Of a stretch of DNA of 26,105 bases, positions 10,640 to 21,884 are shown one piece after another (position 1 is the stretch's first letter; every line of letters begins with the position of its first letter). Source of the DNA: Spirogloea muscicola (Eukaryota; Streptophyta; Zygnematophyceae; Spirogloeales; Spirogloeaceae); contig WELB01000085.1 of the NCBI GenBank assembly GCA_009602725.1, forward strand, positions 284,256-310,360. The letters run 5' to 3'. Under the pieces are notes generated by a model that saw nothing but the letters and a program-made list of their open reading frames with translations, was not told where the DNA came from and did not search any database. Position numbers and translations under genes: made by a program.

Positions 10640-12733
10640 GACGGCGGCGGCAACGGCGGCGGCGGCGGCGACCGCCGCCGCCAGCGCCCGGCCGTGCTGG
10701 CCATCGTCGGCGTCAACACGTGCCACGACTGCGGGCAGCGCCGCGCCGTGCTGCGCAGCACCTGGTTCCCGGCCACTGCGCACGACCTCCGCAGGTGCGT
10801 CATCCACAACCCCCACCGCCAATGCCGCCAGCATTGGCCATGGCTGCGCCAGCGGCGGCCGCTATCACGGCCTCAGCGCCATCGGCGTCGTCGCAACCCT
10901 GCGCGTGCAGCCTGCAGGAGCGCACGGGCCTGGCGCTGCGGTTCGTGATCGGGCACAGCACGAGCCCCGAGAAGGAGGCGGAGGTGATGCAGGAGCTGGC
11001 GATCCACCAGGACTTCCTCGTCCTCGCGCACAAGGAGGGGTACCACCATCTGAGCCAGAAGACGTGAGCGCGCGCCGCCCCCATGGCCATGCCCAGGCCT
11101 CGCCCTCGGCGCCTCCGCCGGCAGTTGGGTGGCGTTGTGCCACAAGCCCGGCAATGGCAATGGCCAGCCCAATCGGCGCACGCGCTCTCTGTCCTCGCGG
11201 CATCTGGGCGAGCATGTCAGCCGGAGCCCTAGTGCCAACCAATCTGCCTAATGACTCACCTCCCGCAAGGCTGCGCCGGCTCCAGTGCTCCTAAGGCTCA
11301 TCTTAGTGCCTGATGTCGTGGTGGTGCCCAGCTATCTGTACTTCAAGACCGCAATTGAGGCCTACGACGCGGACTTCTATGTCAAGATGGACGATGACAT
11401 CTACGTTCGCCCAGGTCAGCATCCGCCAACCCCCGCCCCAGGCTCTGCTGGTACACGATGGGTCTGTAGAGTGTCTATCACTGGGAATGCACTAGACTTT
11501 GCTGACAGGTCATCAGCGTGTTTGGCTCGGCAGACCGTCTGGCAAGGGCCTTGGGCGTGGAGCGCAGCTCGCCACGCACGTACATAGGCTGCTTCAAGAA
11601 GGGCATCGTCATCAACGACACAGACCACAAATGGTACGTTGTCAATGTCCTCCGATCCTGGACACGCATTCCGCACATCTAGCGCCAGCAGCTTGATGAC
11701 TCTGGACTGAAGGAGCAATCTGGCGCACTCACTGTTGTTGAGCCGCCGCGGCGCCCGGCCCCTGATGCAGGTACGAGCCGGCCAACTGGCTAATTGGCAG
11801 CGAGTATTTCCTCCACGCCTGGGGCCCCATTTACGGCCTCTCTAAGGAGCTTGTGGAGCACCTTGCACTCATTCCTCTGACAAGGTGCGTCAGCCTCACC
11901 AGGACAGAGTCGCGTCCAGAGTTTCTGTGACCAGAGTGGACGCAAAGTGAGAGATTGCACAAGATCTAAACCAGGACAGAGTCGCGTCCAGAGTTGCTGT
12001 GACCAGAGTGGACGCAGAGAGAGAGGTTGCTGTGACCTAGCATGGGAAGGCTGCTGGTCTCTGAGTTGGATGCTGGTCGCTCACGCTGCGAGCCACCTTG
12101 GCAGCTTGCGTCTCCTCAACAACGAGGACGTCACTGTGGGCGCGTGGATGCTCGGCCTCGATGTCACATACGAGGACGACCGCCGCTTCTGCGAGACCAA
12201 GTGCTCAGATAAATCTGTGGCGGTCTGGGACCTTCCCTGGTGGTCAGGTCAGTTGGTACCCCTTTCTTGCTTAAGGCCATGCACCACTTCTGGCAACAGA
12301 GGACCTGGCGCCAAACCAATGCATACTGTATCTGTGTCCATGTTGTCGTCAAAGTAACAGGCTGTCATCATAAGCAATGGGAAGCCTTTGGCAGCTATTG
12401 CCTCGCCAAATTTGCTCATAGTGATGGTGGAGCTCCTACTTGTGGCCTGCTTTGTGTCACCTCATCTTTGGAATGTTTGAGATGCATGGTGATTGCTGTC
12501 TGTATATATGAATATTCAGAAGCGAAGTGAAGCTTATGCCACAACCCTCCACCCCCTTCCACCACACGTAACATATGGCAGGACTTTACGAGCCTGAGAA
12601 GAACATCCCCCGGCTGCACAGCGAAAACCTCTGCTCGCAGAGTCCTACCGCATCCATGGAGTACAATGGCGACCATCGGCCTCCACTATTTACCCCATAC
12701 CGCGTCATTAATGCAGGGCAAGAACAGAGGTGA
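10640..12733 (+). CDS. GT31 beta-1,3-galactosyltransferase, 5'-partial
   Basis: Exons: 10640-10794 (continues into the gap), 10911-11063, 11332-11414, 11534-11633, 11771-11884, 12105-12247, 12582-12733; all junctions are GT-AG and in phase, giving 299 residues to the TGA. The family transfers galactose from UDP-galactose onto glycans of glycoproteins such as arabinogalactan proteins in the Golgi lumen. Visible motifs in order: 'AVLAIVGVNTCHDCGQRRAV' with 'LRSTWFP', 'LALRFVIGHS', the metal-binding DDD motif in 'FYVKMDDDIYVRPDRLA', 'YIGCFKKG', 'EYFLHAWGPIYGLSKE', and the catalytic-loop 'NNEDVTVGAWMLGLDV' followed by a cysteine pair ('FCETKCSD'). There is no galectin domain in the visible part. 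The short C-terminus and these motifs resemble the smaller plant GT31 subgroup (Arabidopsis B3GALT12-14 type). The acceptor of the 11534 exon was chosen by phase and protein match over a nearer-looking cag at 11509. The exact sugar linkage cannot be inferred. Confidence 0.9.
11898..12027. repeat. Tandem duplication with hairpins inside a GT31 intron
   Basis: A unit starting 'accaggacagagtcgcgtcc' occurs at 11898 and again at 11970, a 72-bp period with few changes. In each copy GCGTCCA (11912-11918; 11984-11990) pairs with TGGACGC (11937-11943; 12009-12015). It lies wholly within the 11885-12104 intron. Confidence 0.85.
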
Positions 12734-13305
12734 CATTGGCAGGCTGTGTTCCGCATGCTCTTAGCTGGCCGCCACAGCGTCCCCATCGTCAGCTCCCTCT
12801 AAGGAGAGCCCTGACGGTGTGATTCTTTAGGTGCTGCACACACAAATTTTGCAGCGCTCATTGCCGACTGGGCAGAGATGTGTCACAAATGATTGATGAT
12901 TGTTAGATGCTCTGGTTAATGGACAGCTGGCTGCTTTGCTGTGGCCGATTTAATATGTCTTTCTCTTGAATCTCAAAGTAGCAATTGGTGCCCAAGGAGC
13001 TGGGCACTGATTAAGGGGGAAGGCTACAGATGTCTCAAGGACTGATCTTGCAGCCGGCTGAAGTGACATAAGGATACGCAACTTGAAAACCTGACTCCAG
13101 GCCAGCAGGGCCATATCAGTCACGTGTGCGGACCTTCCTGTATGTGTAGGTAGGTGATCTAGTCGATCTAGCACTGGCGAAAATTGTTGTGGGGAAGCAA
13201 GAATGCCCCAGTCCAGCCCCTGGCCCATCTCCCCTGTGAGGTGTGATGCGCAAGCTCCAGCGCCTCAGCATGCGAGTGATAGGCAAGGGACCGGGTGGCA
13301 CCTTG
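12734..13305. other. Intergenic stretch between convergent genes
   Basis: The stop codons of the GT31 gene (+) and the STELLO-like gene (-) face each other across 572 bases. Both 3' UTRs must lie here. I see no exon-like sequence, no member of the hairpin repeat family and no clear polyadenylation signal. Confidence 0.6.
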
Positions 13306-16300
13306 TCACAAGGTTGGATCCCCACGGGCTATGACGTTAAGCCATTCGAGGTTCTCGACCGAAGTCTTCAGCTTCCACGGGTGTAGACCATGTGCTTTAA
13401 GTGTCCAGAATTTCTGAGGTGGCGGGAAGCGGTCCACACCCCACAAGTAGATCACATTTTCCAAGGCATCGGGATCCCATTCAGAGAAGGGATCGCAAAA
13501 GAGAAAAAGGTTGGCAAGTGCGATCTGCCACAAACAAGTGGGTGATAGTTAGATTGCTTACCAAGCCCTAAGCTGGGTTCTGGAAAACCAGTCAATGCAA
13601 ACGGAACACATGGATCGGCCTTCAGACATCACCTCACTCCAAATCCCACGCTTGAGGAAGATAGGTATCAGCTCTGACAAAAGCTGGGTGTGTCGCTGGG
13701 GGACATAGTACATGTCTGCGATGGACTTGCCATAGACGTACTGGCTTGGCGCCACGTGCTTTTCGAAGGTCGAGTTGAGCTCTGTCCCCACATCGGCGAA
13801 AAGTAGTTCCATTGCATCTCTAAATTGGTCCCAGAGGGAGAAATCAGTGAAATTGTTTGTCCGATCCCTTCGGTCAACTGCAAACCATTTGTTAGAGTAG
13901 AAAGGAATTCCCACCAGGCCTCTTGCAGCAAGATCCCTCTGGAGCGGCTTCTGGTACCAGATCTTGGACTTGTCTGCTCCAAGCAAGGTCCAGTAATTGA
14001 GTGCCACATCGTCATTGATGTACATGAAGCCTGCCGCCCATGGGTAGCGCTTGAAAATGTCTGGAAGGTTGCGGTAAGCAGCCCAACCTTGCCACCCCTG
14101 CTCGACCTGAACAAATGAAACCGGAGATCGTTTGTGTGTCAATCATGCAGACATGTTTGAGTGTCGCACTGCTACCACAAAGCCGAAGTCATAGGGTCAC
14201 ATTAGTTGCCTGCTTGTCACAAGCTCTGCATGCAATCCCTTCAAGCTGTATGTGCATCTTATACTCCACCCATGGCAACTAACCGGAGTAGCTTAGAAAA
14301 CTCACCAGCTCCACACCCATGCTTTCTGCCTCGAGGACTGTGGCTGCCTCAAGGTACTCAGTCTGGACCACCACCGTTTCAAATATTCGTGAATAGACCA
14401 GCCTTAGCCAGAGCAGGTTGTTCTTGAAGTAGGGCCAATTGTAGTTGACAATCAGAACAACGTCCCGGAAGTGGGCCCTGAGTCTTCTGACATGGTCGTC
14501 AGCCAGCGGCCCTGGCACCTTGCCAGGCCTCTCTACCCAGTCCTTTGCCTAGGAGTCATGGCAGACCAATGGCCATAGTGACAAGCTGGCACTTTATTTG
14601 AGGGTTGATATTAGTGCTCAGTGAGTCCTAGGACCCTACGCTCTATACTTCCAACCAACTAACATCTGGACATCTGGCATCAATTCTTCTTTGGGATCTG
14701 GGGTTTAGCATGTACAAGGCATCTGACCAAATTAGATGCAACAAGAGCAGAGCTGTCAATCTAGCCTTTATTTCTGACGTCCAACTGCAAGATAGTCCAC
14801 AAGAGCAGCCTGCCTGAGTATCTCACATGCTGCCGAGCAGTCTGCAAGGGTATGATGTCCAAGTAGCTGGAGGGAAGATCCTTGCTTGAGTACTGAACTT
14901 GCTCCGGCTCAATCCCCAGTGCATCTGGATGTAGCACCACCTTTGGCGGTCTGTATCCAACAGCAATGAGGTCTTGAAGCCACGCGGCCGTCAGCTCAGC
15001 ATCCTTCTGCTCCCAGTAGCCCTCCGCTGCCATCGCATTGCTGCACTGAGCCCGTCATGAGCTAGTTACACATTTGTGCTGTCTCACCAAGTCACACCAT
15101 GACTGGCTGTAGCACACATTTGTACACTAGCTCAACGTACCAGCCGGATACTGGCATATCCATTGCTTGGACTAACACACGTAGTGGAGGACAATATGAG
15201 TGGTTGACAGCTCTGCTCATATATAAATGCTAATTTGAAGTAAGTAGCAGGCATCACAGCTGGTCATCCTCTTCTAGAATGCCCAACCTGAGGTCCAGTA
15301 TGCGGGAGAAGACGTGATCCTTTGTTGACTCCCATTCGGTCAAGAAATTTACCAAAGCCCTTGCATCCTCGTACATTGCTCTCTCTTCCACAAAGTCCTT
15401 GAAGTAGTCGTGAGCATTTCGATCCTGGTCAGGCACCCCAGCATAGCCAGAATTTTCAAGTTGACACAACAATTTAGGGCCTGCTGTGCTGTTATTGTAC
15501 GACGTTGAGCTTGCTCAGCATCCGTGCTACCTTTACCTCCTTGGCGATTTCCATTGCGACGATGCCTCGTACTTGCAACCAATCCAATCTATGCTCAACT
15601 CTTCTGCACAAGCGCACCTGATAGACTGACGGTTTGTGGAATGACAAGTGTCCCCCAACATCCCAGAGTAGACGCTGCGCCCAGTATCCTCGCCAGATGT
15701 CGCACACCCGAAATGACGTTGTCATCGGGATCAGCATGCCCCACAATGCGTCCCTGCATGCCAGGGCCAGACATCAACTCTTGTGAGAGTAACTTGTGAA
15801 AGTCCCATTTGAGCTTCAAGGGCCTTCATAGCAGTGTTCTGCAAGTTTATGAGAGGAACAGCTGTTCACTGAAGGCCTCATAGCAGATCGGAGCCCCGAA
15901 CCTCACATTTCACCTGCTTGGTCCTCTCCTGACACCCAATGCAGGCAAGCAGCAACTGAGCAGAGCTGACCCTCTTCAGTCAGAGGCTGTTCTTCTTCTC
16001 TCACCTGTGAAAGAGAGTATTCTGAGAGTTGAAAGGGCACATCGTCCCGTGTGGTAGGGCGACCGTAGGGGCATCTTCGTCAAAATGCACCCTTATCAGC
16101 TGGCCCCTGCGGTATATAAACTATGATTAGCAGCAATACTGGTTAACACGCTCGCCATAGCAACAGCTGGTTATGGCAGCCCAGTGGTCTGAAGTCCTGC
16201 ACAAGCGCAGGACAAGAAGCCTATAGCCTGAAATCTAAGCCAGGGTACGCACTCTGTGACTCGCGTCAGGCGAAAGATGGCGTCCACGTCGGGATCCCCA

Positions 16301-18022
16301 TTTGCCAGGCCTTGCTGGATGAGCGGTCGTATTGACACATTTGCACGGAATGCTGCCTCCTGTGCATTGTTAGCTGCAGCAGTGACATGAGCAGAGGATT
16401 TGTCAGGTGCCGCACAATTGGGACTTGATGACTACAGGGCAATTCCATGCAACATTGACTTGAATGAATGCGTCACGTCAATGGCTCGCTTCAGAAAAAG
16501 GTTCCCCCACCAATCGATCAGCTCATACCGATCGCATCAAGCGGGTAACCGCGTGGCCACATGGTGGGCTGCCCAAAGTGAATGTAGGGGTTGACGACCC
16601 TGTTCCTGCTCTGTCTATACATGAGCAGCTGCTCCGTGTTGGTCATGTCGAGGTGGAAAGCATCCTCCAGGCTGCCGATCGTGAGCTCGTTGTCGTCGTC
16701 CGTCTCGTAGATCATCTGTGCTCCGTGCTGCTCAAAGTTCGGCGCAGCAGTGACAAGGGCATTGTCAGCCTAAGCACGCTGCCACAGCACCCAGGCACGA
16801 CGCACCTGCCAAGACGCTGGCCTGTCGTTGCTGCACAAGAAGCAGGCCTTAGTGAGAAGGTTCCGCGAGCGTGCCTGGATGGCATAGAGGTAGCCCAGGG
16901 ACTTGCGCGCGTAGCTCTTGTATGGCAAGAGGTCATGGATGCGATAGCCCAGCGTCTTCTGCTGCTCCACGCCCAGAAAGACGGCACCTTCCAGCTGCCA
17001 ATCCGCAGGCGTCTTGGTATCGCCCACGACAACCAGATTCCAGCCCTGTAAGAAAGGCCAGCCTAATGCTAGTCATGTTTCGATCATACAAAGGGACAAT
17101 CCTTTCAGGCCCTCGCTCTGCTTAAGCTTGCAAAACATAGAGCAAGCTGCCCTTCTGCAGTCAGCCAGAAGCGTACTGATGCACCGTAGTTGGGACCAAT
17201 CCTGTAGTGCTGCGTGCTTGTTGTACCTCGAGAGCCACAAGGGCGCGAACGGACGGGGTTGGCGGGTTGATGGTTGTCACCACCACCCACTTGTCGCCGA
17301 CAGTGGCGCCAGGCCGCTGGAGCGACTCGACTGCATCCCAGGCCACCTCCGGCACCGGCTCCTGGCATCACTCGCCCGCACAGTCAGCTGCTGCATCGCC
17401 TTTCTCGTGCGCGTCCTCATCTAAGGTGACACATGGCTCGTCAGGAGCAGGGCTATCGGGCATTCAAGCAGAGCTGCCGTCTTGGCCAATCGATTGCAGG
17501 CTTCGTTTCAAGGTGTGTCTGTATCTGCCTGAGGCTCTGGACGCTTGGACCACATGCAAGGAGGGGCTGCCAGGCGCCATGGTGCAGTGAGAGGAGACGG
17601 CTCACTGCGGGGGGCCGCTGCGGCCGGTCGTAAGGCGAGGGGAAGGCCACCAGCGGCTCAGCGGAGGGGTACACGTCGGGCTCGACGCTGGTATGCAAGT
17701 GTGGAACGTTGGAGTAGGAGAGGCTGCGGAAGAGGCTGCCGGAGCGCAGGAGCTCCAGCGAGAAGAGGACGAGCATGAGGCCGACGACGCAGGCAGCCAG
17801 CGCCGTGGGGCTGAGGCCCCTGACGGCGGCCCACAGATCGCCGGAGGGCTTCTGGCTTGGCGGCCGGCTGCGGGCCGCGACGGCCAGGAGGCTGTCCTCC
17901 TCGGCGGCAGCCGCCTGCGCGGCCTCGTCGTCCGCGTCGTGGCGCCCTTCCTCCAGCTCCAGCGCCAGCAACGCCTTGTGCTCGTGCTCGCCGTCGCCGT
18001 TGCGGCTCTCCGGCGCCGTCAT
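13306..18022 (-). CDS. STELLO-like Golgi glycosyltransferase (DUF288), 12 exons, complete
   Basis: Exons in transcript order: 18022-17606, 17361-17227, 17045-16875, 16727-16529, 16373-16253, 16106-16005, 15753-15618, 15424-15288, 15040-14827, 14548-14306, 14106-13633, 13524-13306; total 2568 nt, 855 residues. It is a type II membrane protein: acidic cytosolic leader, one helix at about 73-92 ('TALAACVVGLMLVLFSLELL'), then a long lumenal part. The DUF288 region starts at 'KWVVVTTINPPT' and holds a DDD (about 251-253) in 'IYETDDDNEL', 'VVNPYIHFGQPTMWPRG', and 'IWRGYWAQRLLWDVGG'. A second glycosyltransferase-like domain carries DD (about 657-658) in 'MYINDDVALNYW', and the tail has 'HPWKL...ARGDPTL'. 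Arabidopsis STELLO1/2 act in the Golgi and help assemble and deliver cellulose synthase complexes; the same role here is inference. Intron 16728-16874 begins GC rather than GT. The 14548 start (after ctag) could instead be 14542. The start is the first ATG, just below the gap at 18083. Confidence 0.93.
16728..16874 (-). other. GC-AG intron in the STELLO-like gene
   Basis: On the minus strand the exon ends ...ATC CAG and the next base pair is GC (gcacgc). The intron ends gagcag before CAC GGA GCA. Joining gives 'YAIQHGAQMIYETDDD', which follows the family sequence without a break. No GT donor at this place keeps the conserved residues. GC-AG introns are a known minor class spliced by the major spliceosome. 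Confidence 0.8.
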
Positions 18023-18059
18023 GGCGCCAGCCAGCCGGAGCCCGGGGCCGACGGTGCCC

Positions 18060-18095
18060 CCGCCGCCGCCGCCGCCGCCGCCNGGAGGGGGGGGG
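18060..18095. repeat. CCG run, gap base and G homopolymer in the STELLO 5' UTR
   Basis: A run of CCG triplets leads to the single n at 18083, followed by a run of G. It lies 40-75 bases upstream of the STELLO start codon on the minus strand. The repeat number around the n is unlikely to be right. Confidence 0.75.
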
Positions 18096-18209
18096 GGTCC
18101 GCCGAGAGCTCGCTCCGCGTTGCCCGGGGGTACAAACCGGGCTCCGCACCGCCGGACTCCCTCTTTCGGAAACTGAGAGAGACAGCTTCTCTGCCAGGAC
18201 TGATGGTAA

Positions 18210-18255
18210 GTAAGACAACAGACCTCTCTGTCTCTGTTTCTCTCTGTCTCTTGTC
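18210..18255. repeat. TC-rich microsatellite upstream of the STELLO-like gene
   Basis: Repeated 'ctctgtctctgtttctctct' type sequence about 200 bases above the start codon; it reads as a GA-rich tract in the transcript direction. GA/CT tracts are common in plant promoters and 5' UTRs, but no function can be shown here. Confidence 0.6.
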
Positions 18256-18289
18256 ATGGCATGGGTACTGGCACGGCCCCGCCCACACT

Positions 18290-19100
18290 GCGCCTTGTAC
18301 CTTCCTGTGGGCTGGCCTCTCACATGGATTTCGGAGTTTCGGATATGCGGCTCCTCACTCGTAGTTCTTGAGATGAAGAGAAGTGAACCACTTCTCTCCC
18401 AATGAGGGCAAGGGCTGTGAAAAGCCAGCCCGAAGAGAATTGACAAAGGGTCAAAGGGGCCACAATGGCGGAGGGGCCTGAAAATGCTATGTCAGAACGG
18501 CTGGGGGAGAGATAGCGCTTTCTGGCTTGGGGATAGTTTTCCGGCAGCTAGTCTGGCGGATCTGCGGCTCCTCACTCGTAACTACTAAGTGATCCATCCT
18601 CCCCCTGTGCTGACATGACATCTTCAGGCCCCTCTGTAGCTGCTGAACGCTTGTCGGCCCCTCCGACCCTTGTCAATTCTTTTTGGGCTGGCTTATCACA
18701 GCCCTTGCCCCCATTTGGAGTGCCACTTCTCTCTTTCTGGCCCCTTTGTAGTCTGGCCCCTTCGAACCTTGTCAAGTCTTCGTTCGGGCTGGCTTATCAC
18801 AGCCCTTGCCCCCATTGGGAGAGCCACTTCTCGAACACCCATTGCCTCACTCTGGAAGAGCTGTTTCTTTGTATGCATCTGGCTGCCTCTTTACAGCGGC
18901 TCTGTGATTTTCAGCAGCCGCATTCTTCTTTGTCCCGCTTGCCCCCTCCACTCGCCGCCACCGTCTCGGCCCCGTGCCTCGGCGTCGCGCCTCGGCGTCC
19001 GCAGACGCCGCCGCCGTCAGGCCTCGTCCCTCATCACTTTGACCGTGTCCGCGCTTTTCGGGCTGCCTTCCACAGCCACCGCCTCCGGGTATAAAGAGCA
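18290..19100. repeat. Repeat cluster 3 (GGGCTGG hairpin family)
   Basis: Hairpin-family copies lie near 18309, 18684, 18786 and 19059 (+), with a reverse copy at 18404-18432. The two copies at 18684 and 18786 are almost identical over the word, its upstream 'ccttgtcaa' and its downstream 'cttgcccccatt', a period of about 100 bases. A 'tgcggctcctcactcgta' word occurs twice (about 18344 and 18561). No gene is seen. Confidence 0.8.
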
Positions 19101-20069
19101 TGACAACAAGATAACAACACATCGAAAAATGACCAGCAGTCTCCTTGTCTCCTCTCAGCACAGCTCAGAGCAGAGCAAGTCAAGGCATGTGAACGCCCAA
19201 GCACAATCACAAGGAAGGGCAATGTAATCATGTAACTCTGCAGGTGACCTTAAATGCCAATGCAGAGCTTCTTATGACCACCACTTTGTGTCTGCGTGTA
19301 GGTGTAGTGGCCTCCTAAGCATGCTTGAAAAAGTGGCTGTTGTGTTGTACATAACTACCTGAGCATCTGGGAGGGTGCAGCCCTGCTACAATAGCGCCTA
19401 AATATCGTATAGAAGGAAAAGACGCAAGCCCATCCAGCACAATCACCTAGTGCTCCCACACGCCACTCGCCCTTGCCGTTGTCAATGTGATGTCAAGGAA
19501 CTCTGCTGGCGTGCATCACCATGCGCTGGCTTGACGTCCTGGTGTCTGCCTGGGCGTTTTGCTCCAGATTGTCATTGATACTTCTGCGACCTGCGACAAG
19601 CATGCACTTTCATTGACAGATCCAGTTGGTCTATGGCCCTCAATAAGCAGGCTAAAGAAGTTGTTCCTTTTACAAGATCTAACCAGCTCGTCACATGGAC
19701 ATGCGAAAGTTACTGAGAGCAGCAGTCATGTAGCTTTGTCATAAGAGAACGATCAAGACATCATATCTATCCAAGTGACCTTCTGCTGCAGCATGCAATA
19801 CCTTAACAAGCATGACACTCACTGTCAGGCCAAGGGAAGGGTATGCTGCTTCAATACAAGAAGACGCTGTAGATGTGCGCATCCCTGCACCAAGCAATAA
19901 AATAAAGAAGTGGTCATGTAAGTACTAGCACAAGTAGTGACGACTCAAGTTACTGTCTCAACCGCGCAAATGTATCTCTAGATATTTCATCATGTTTCTA
20001 GATTAGGTATACTGCTATGACTAGATGATAACTCAATCTCACAGCTAATTGAGCTCACATTTGCTGATG
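19101..20069. other. 3' flank of the PAC3 gene, no gene seen
   Basis: Mixed-composition sequence free of the hairpin repeats. It should contain the PAC3 3' UTR at its right end. Short open frames on either strand show no recognisable domain or exon chain. Confidence 0.5.
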
Positions 20070-21709
20070 TCACCAGGCTCTGTTGTCCATGACCACAGCA
20101 GTAATGCTCTTAAGGGTCTCCTGACAGATGTCACAAGATGGTGCTCTTCTTGAGTGCTAGCTAAGGAGATTCGTGCTGTACATATCATACACATCTCTGA
20201 CAGAAAACATGTTGACAACGGGGATGTTGGCTGCTGCAAAGAAGCCTCACAGAAACTCAATCTCTAATACCTGAATATATAGCAGACTGTCCCTTCTAGA
20301 GTGGCCAGCAGGTGTCTTAGAGTGGCCAGCAGGTGTCTCATATATACATGTTCAAGACCGACGCATGCGTGATCACAGGAGGACCAAGGATGAGACAAGG
20401 ATTGCATCTCACGGTAGAGTGATTCTTCAAGCCAAGGCAGAGAACCAGCGGCTTGGTACAGCCTGACTTGCTGAGGGTGTAAATCAGCCAACAGGTGTAA
20501 GCTGCTTGCGCATCGTCTCTTTTGCCAAAGCTCTTCCCTCGTAGGTGCTATGATTCAGGGCCAGGTTTTGTATAAGACCACGCATACATGTACATGCACA
20601 GAGAAGAATGCAGATGGTGGAGATAGGCTCTGACCCAATCAGCTCTCCCAAATTCCTGATGCAGGCCTCTAACAAAGGCTGCAGTGCACAGATTGGCAGC
20701 AATTAGGGTGCAGTGCACACGCAGCAGCTTAGGCACAGCTGAGTATGAGGAGTGCAAGCACTTCATTGTTTCTGACTAGCTTAAGCTCGTGTCAAGATGG
20801 ACGATGGCTTGTCCACATGTTGGGGCATTGAGCGAGCCAAAGTGCCGTAGGCGATGCCTGGACACAGGAGGACGCCAAATATGGAGAAGGGTGTCTAGGG
20901 CAGACCTCATCGCGCCTTCCCATTAGTGTTGTGACTGTGTATGTGATGGCTCCCCCATAGCTCTGCTCTTGGCTGCAATTCAAAGCTTGGTATCGGAACA
21001 AGGGATGCCAAACTCGAGAGCATGTGTCGGAATATGATGGGGGTTTTCTCAAGAAATGTATCAAGAACGAGATGTTGTGACAATTCTAGAAGTTATAAAT
21101 TGGGCTGTGACAGTTTCTGAGGGTCATGCATGTAGGGCGCCTTGACCTGCAAAATCTTTGAAACTGCAGCTAGACTGAACTTCTGCAGGGGCACTCGATG
21201 CGAGTCTCACCGTGCATGGAGGATGGTACCGAGCTTCCTCAGCTGGGTTGCTATGACCTGGACAGAAGCCACTGTTGTGGTTAGCCAATGGTGAAGAAGG
21301 TGAGGCGACTCTTACAGGTATCATCACTCCTTCTTGGGCGGCATATATAGGGAATCCATGCTGAGGCTTTCCAATAACAAGAGCCTGGAAACGGGACAAA
21401 CGCAAAGCCCACCAGGATACGGTCGCTGTAACTGCATGTCACAAAGTCCGTGTCTTCACCCTGCGAGACCGACAAGCTTCCTTGTCAGGCAAGTCCTTGG
21501 AGACCTTGGCTCGGGTTGTGCACTGAAGTCCAGTGCTTTGGCCGGCAGTGGCCCAGTGCACGAACAGCGTGCAGAGCACCGCCGTCTCATGGGGAGAGCT
21601 CTGACTCTGACGAGCTATGGAGCAGGCAGGCAGCGCCGCCGAGGACTCGGGGAAAGGCCCTGACCTGGATCACAGCTGAGAACTGCGTGGTGGCGACTGG
21701 GAATGACAT
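20070..21709 (-). CDS. Proteasome assembly chaperone 3 (PAC3/PSMG3) homologue, 7 exons, complete
   Basis: Exons in transcript order: 21709-21665, 21460-21413, 21384-21316, 20962-20906, 20678-20635, 20470-20413, 20120-20070; 372 nt, 123 residues, close to the usual PAC3 length of about 120-125. PAC3 pairs with PAC4 and guides assembly of the alpha ring of the 20S proteasome in the cytosol, then leaves. The protein reads 'MSFPVATTQFSAVIQ', 'GEDTDFVTCSYSDRIL', 'ALVIGKPQHGF...EGVMIP', 'YTVTTLMGRRDE', 'PLLEACIRNLGELIG', 'KPLVLCLGLKNHS' and 'ETLKSITAVV'; the strand-turn pattern 'GRRDEPLL.AC..NL' and 'LVL.LGLK.HS.ETL' is what plant PAC3 shows. All junctions are GT-AG and in phase. The intron between exons 2 and 3 would be only 28 nt (21385-21412). 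The start is the ATG nearest the family start; the GC-rich frame above it is taken as 5' UTR. Confidence 0.85.
20299..20338. repeat. Tandem duplication in a PAC3 intron
   Basis: The 20-bp word 'agagtggccagcaggtgtct' occurs twice head to tail with at most a change at the junction. It lies in the last PAC3 intron and looks like simple slippage. Confidence 0.8.
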
Positions 21710-21884
21710 GGGCCCCCTGCGCTCGCCACGATGCTGAGCGAGCGTTTGAGCCTCTGGCAGCCGCGTCCGCCGCAGTCCCGGAAGCACCACCGGCTGGCCG
21801 CTGCATGCGGAGAGGACTCCAGGCACGGGGCTTCCCGCCGCCTCCACCACCGGCAGCGTGCGAGTTACCGGCAGGGTCGCTTAT

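Noticed and set aside
9948-11294. Very long plus-strand open frame across the N run
   Set aside because: It reads through 260 unknown bases, and after the gap its frame (Ala/Thr-rich) is not the one that encodes the GT31 motifs.
11509-11533. Earlier cag acceptor (11507-11509) for the fourth visible GT31 exon
   Set aside because: It puts the exon out of phase; only the cag at 11531-11533 restores 'YVRPDRLARALG'.
17658-18446. Minus-strand frame of 262 codons over the STELLO first exon
   Set aside because: Arg/Gly-rich shadow of GC-rich coding DNA; the frame with the transmembrane helix and correct splice phase is the real one.
21093-21131. Possible minus-strand exon reading 'VKAPYMHDPQKLSQPNL' after a gcag acceptor
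   Set aside because: It would end PAC3 early; the exon chain continuing at 20962 keeps phase and the family sequence.
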